From contig JANQFG010000073.1 of assembly GCA_028277985.1 (NCBI GenBank), positions 1-32,412 on the forward strand: a DNA stretch of 32,412 nt, written 5' to 3'. The notes below the pieces were generated by a model that was given only the letters and a program-made list of their open reading frames with translations, searched no databases and was not told the DNA's origin. Numbering within the stretch: the stretch's first letter is position 1; every line of letters begins with the position of its first letter. The position numbers and the translations under genes were made by a program. Shown here piece by piece: positions 31,113 through 32,412 of this stretch. Source of the DNA: a bacterium (GTDB taxonomy: Bacteria > Desulfobacterota > DSWW01).

Positions 31113-32412
31113 GAGCAACCCTCTGGGTCGCTTCCTTTGAAGAACAGGGCGCCAAGGGGAGGAAGGTCGAGCAACAGAGACCACGGTCTGTCCTGACAGG
31201 AGACGGGTTCCGCAACAGCGAGCCCCTTGTTGCCCACGCCGGTGCCCCCGTACACCTCACCGTCGCTGTTCAGCACCTCGGTCCACCCACCGCCATGAGG
31301 TACCCCCACCCTGTAGCCCTGTCGTGGCACGGGCGTGAGGTTGAAGACGGCCACGATCGTCTCTTCCGGCCGTTTGCCCCTGCGCAGGAAGCTTACGATG
31401 CTGCCCTCTGCATCCAGGAAGTCGATCCACTCGAACCCGTCTCCCTCGCAATCCCTGCTATGGAGAGCCTGCTCGGATTTGTAGAGGCGGTTCAGATCCT
31501 GAACCCATCGCTGCACGCCCTTGTGAACCGGATACTGGAGCAGATGCCAGTCCAGGCTCGTCTCGTGATACCACTCATTGGATTGCCCGAACTCTGCACC
31601 CATGAACAGGAGCTTCTTGCCCGGATGTGCGTACATATAGCCGAAAAGAAGCCTCAAGTTTGCAAACTTCTGCCATTCGTCACCGGGCATCCTGTGCAGC
31701 AGAGACCCTTTCCCGTGCACCACCTCATCGTGGGAAAAGGGAAGCAGGAAATTCTCGAAGAAGGCGTACCAGATGCTGAAGGTGAGCTGGTTCTGGTGAT
31801 GCTTCCTGAAAACCGGGTCCTTGGTGAAGTACTCCAGGGTATCGTGCATCCACCCCATGTTCCACTTCAGCCCGAAACCGAGCCCGCCCAGATAGGTGGG
31901 CCGGGTGACCATGGGCCAGGCTGTGGATTCTTCGGCGATGAGCTGGACGTCGGGATAGAACTCGTAGGACGCCTCGTTCAGCCGCTTGATGAATTCGATC
32001 GCCTCGAGATTCTCGTTTCCTCCGTGCTGGTTCGGGATCCATTCGCCATCGTCCCGGCCGTAGTCCAGGTAGAGCATGGAGGCCACCGCATCGATCCGAA
32101 GACCGTCGACGTGGTACTTGTCGAGCCAGAACAGGGCATTGCTGATCAGGAAGGAGCAGACCTCGTAGCGGCCGTAGTTGAACAGGTAGCTCTGCCACTC
32201 CGGATGGATTCCCTGGCGGGGATCTTCGTGTTCGAACAGGTGGGTCCCGTCGAAATAGACGAGCCCGTGCTCGTCGGAGGGGAAGTGCGAAGGGACCCAG
32301 TCCAGGATCACGCCGATGCCGTTCTGGTGCAGGGTGTCGATCAGGAACATCAGCTCCTGGGGCGTTCCGTACCGGCTCGTTGCTGCGAAATAGCCGGTGA
32401 TCTGGTATCCCC
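31109..32412 (-). CDS. glgB: 1,4-alpha-glucan branching enzyme, C-terminal part (runs off the window)
   Basis: About 434 codons are visible; the frame is open to the window edge (the residues before the internal Met at 32350 read [20 protein letters not shown], as expected of GlgB). GH13 catalytic motifs are [18 protein letters not shown] (nucleophile Asp), [10 protein letters not shown] (acid/base Glu) and [14 protein letters not shown] (third Asp). The C-terminal all-beta domain with [20 protein letters not shown] follows. It makes alpha-1,6 branches in glycogen. It is the upstream gene of malQ, and with the phosphorylase at 24357 it forms a dispersed glycogen cluster. Confidence 0.93.
   Translation of the reverse strand, partial: GYQITGYFAATSRYGTPQELMFLIDTLHQNGIGVILDWVPSHFPSDEHGLVYFDGTHLFEHEDPRQGIHPEWQSYLFNYGRYEVCSFLISNALFWLDKYHVDGLRIDAVASMLYLDYGRDDGEWIPNQHGGNENLEAIEFIKRLNEASYEFYPDVQLIAEESTAWPMVTRPTYLGGLGFGLKWNMGWMHDTLEYFTKDPVFRKHHQNQLTFSIWYAFFENFLLPFSHDEVVHGKGSLLHRMPGDEWQKFANLRLLFGYMYAHPGKKLLFMGAEFGQSNEWYHETSLDWHLLQYPVHKGVQRWVQDLNRLYKSEQALHSRDCEGDGFEWIDFLDAEGSIVSFLRRGKRPEETIVAVFNLTPVPRQGYRVGVPHGGGWTEVLNSDGEVYGGTGVGNKGLAVAEPVSCQDRPWSLLLDLPPLGALFFKGSDPEGCS

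Overview
The window looks like chromosomal DNA of a GC-rich, Desulfobacterota-type (former Deltaproteobacteria) anaerobe. The pointers are a GEMM-I (cyclic dinucleotide) riboswitch in front of a MopE-like surface protein, a membrane protein ending in a four-cysteine tail of a kind common in that group, and dispersed palindromes built on GGGGACAGCCAC. This assignment comes from gene style, not from a marker gene.

Layout. (1) 1-1612: an IS110-family transposase and a tail holding two near-identical element-end segments. (2) 1658-4956: a tightly packed minus-strand trio, SIR2-domain protein, HerA-like ATPase and KTSC-domain protein, i.e. a SIR2/HerA anti-phage type operon with an extra small gene. 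(3) About 5085-14230: an integron cassette array with no integrase. Nine minus-strand genes, each mostly alone, are separated by at least eight or nine attC-like sites with RYYYAAC/GTTRRRY ends and imperfect inverted repeats carrying an unpaired base. No intI follows at the right end, where cassette polarity would place it, so this is a CALIN-type array. The cassettes encode an OLD-family ATPase/TOPRIM nuclease, a zinc-finger DUF4145 (HEPN-like) protein, a DUF3800 protein, a probable PD-(D/E)XK nuclease, a DUF4236 membrane protein, and small unknown or single-pass membrane proteins. Regions 2 and 3 together look like a defence/accessory island.

(4) 14487-17938: return to backbone, with an alpha/beta-hydrolase remnant, a two-gene UxaA-type sugar-acid dehydratase, a sugar-nucleotidyltransferase-like protein and a Dph6-like PP-loop ATPase. 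(5) 18055-24182: an MFS transporter, two collinear 367-residue nitrilase-superfamily paralogs, an unknown protein, a TetR regulator and a short AMP nucleosidase. The first nitrilase and the tetR gene are preceded by duplicated, nearly identical promoters. The second nitrilase has its own promoter overlapped by a palindromic operator candidate. This suggests an inducible nitrogen-compound degradation locus of unknown substrate.

(6) 24357-32412: glycogen metabolism (alpha-glucan phosphorylase on +; branching enzyme and 4-alpha-glucanotransferase overlapping on -). Between these lie the riboswitch-controlled surface protein, a bidirectional terminator, a translationally coupled HTH/zinc-ribbon regulator plus membrane sensor-like protein, and two kinds of dispersed repeat. 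All functional calls come from reading motifs by eye; no database search was possible.
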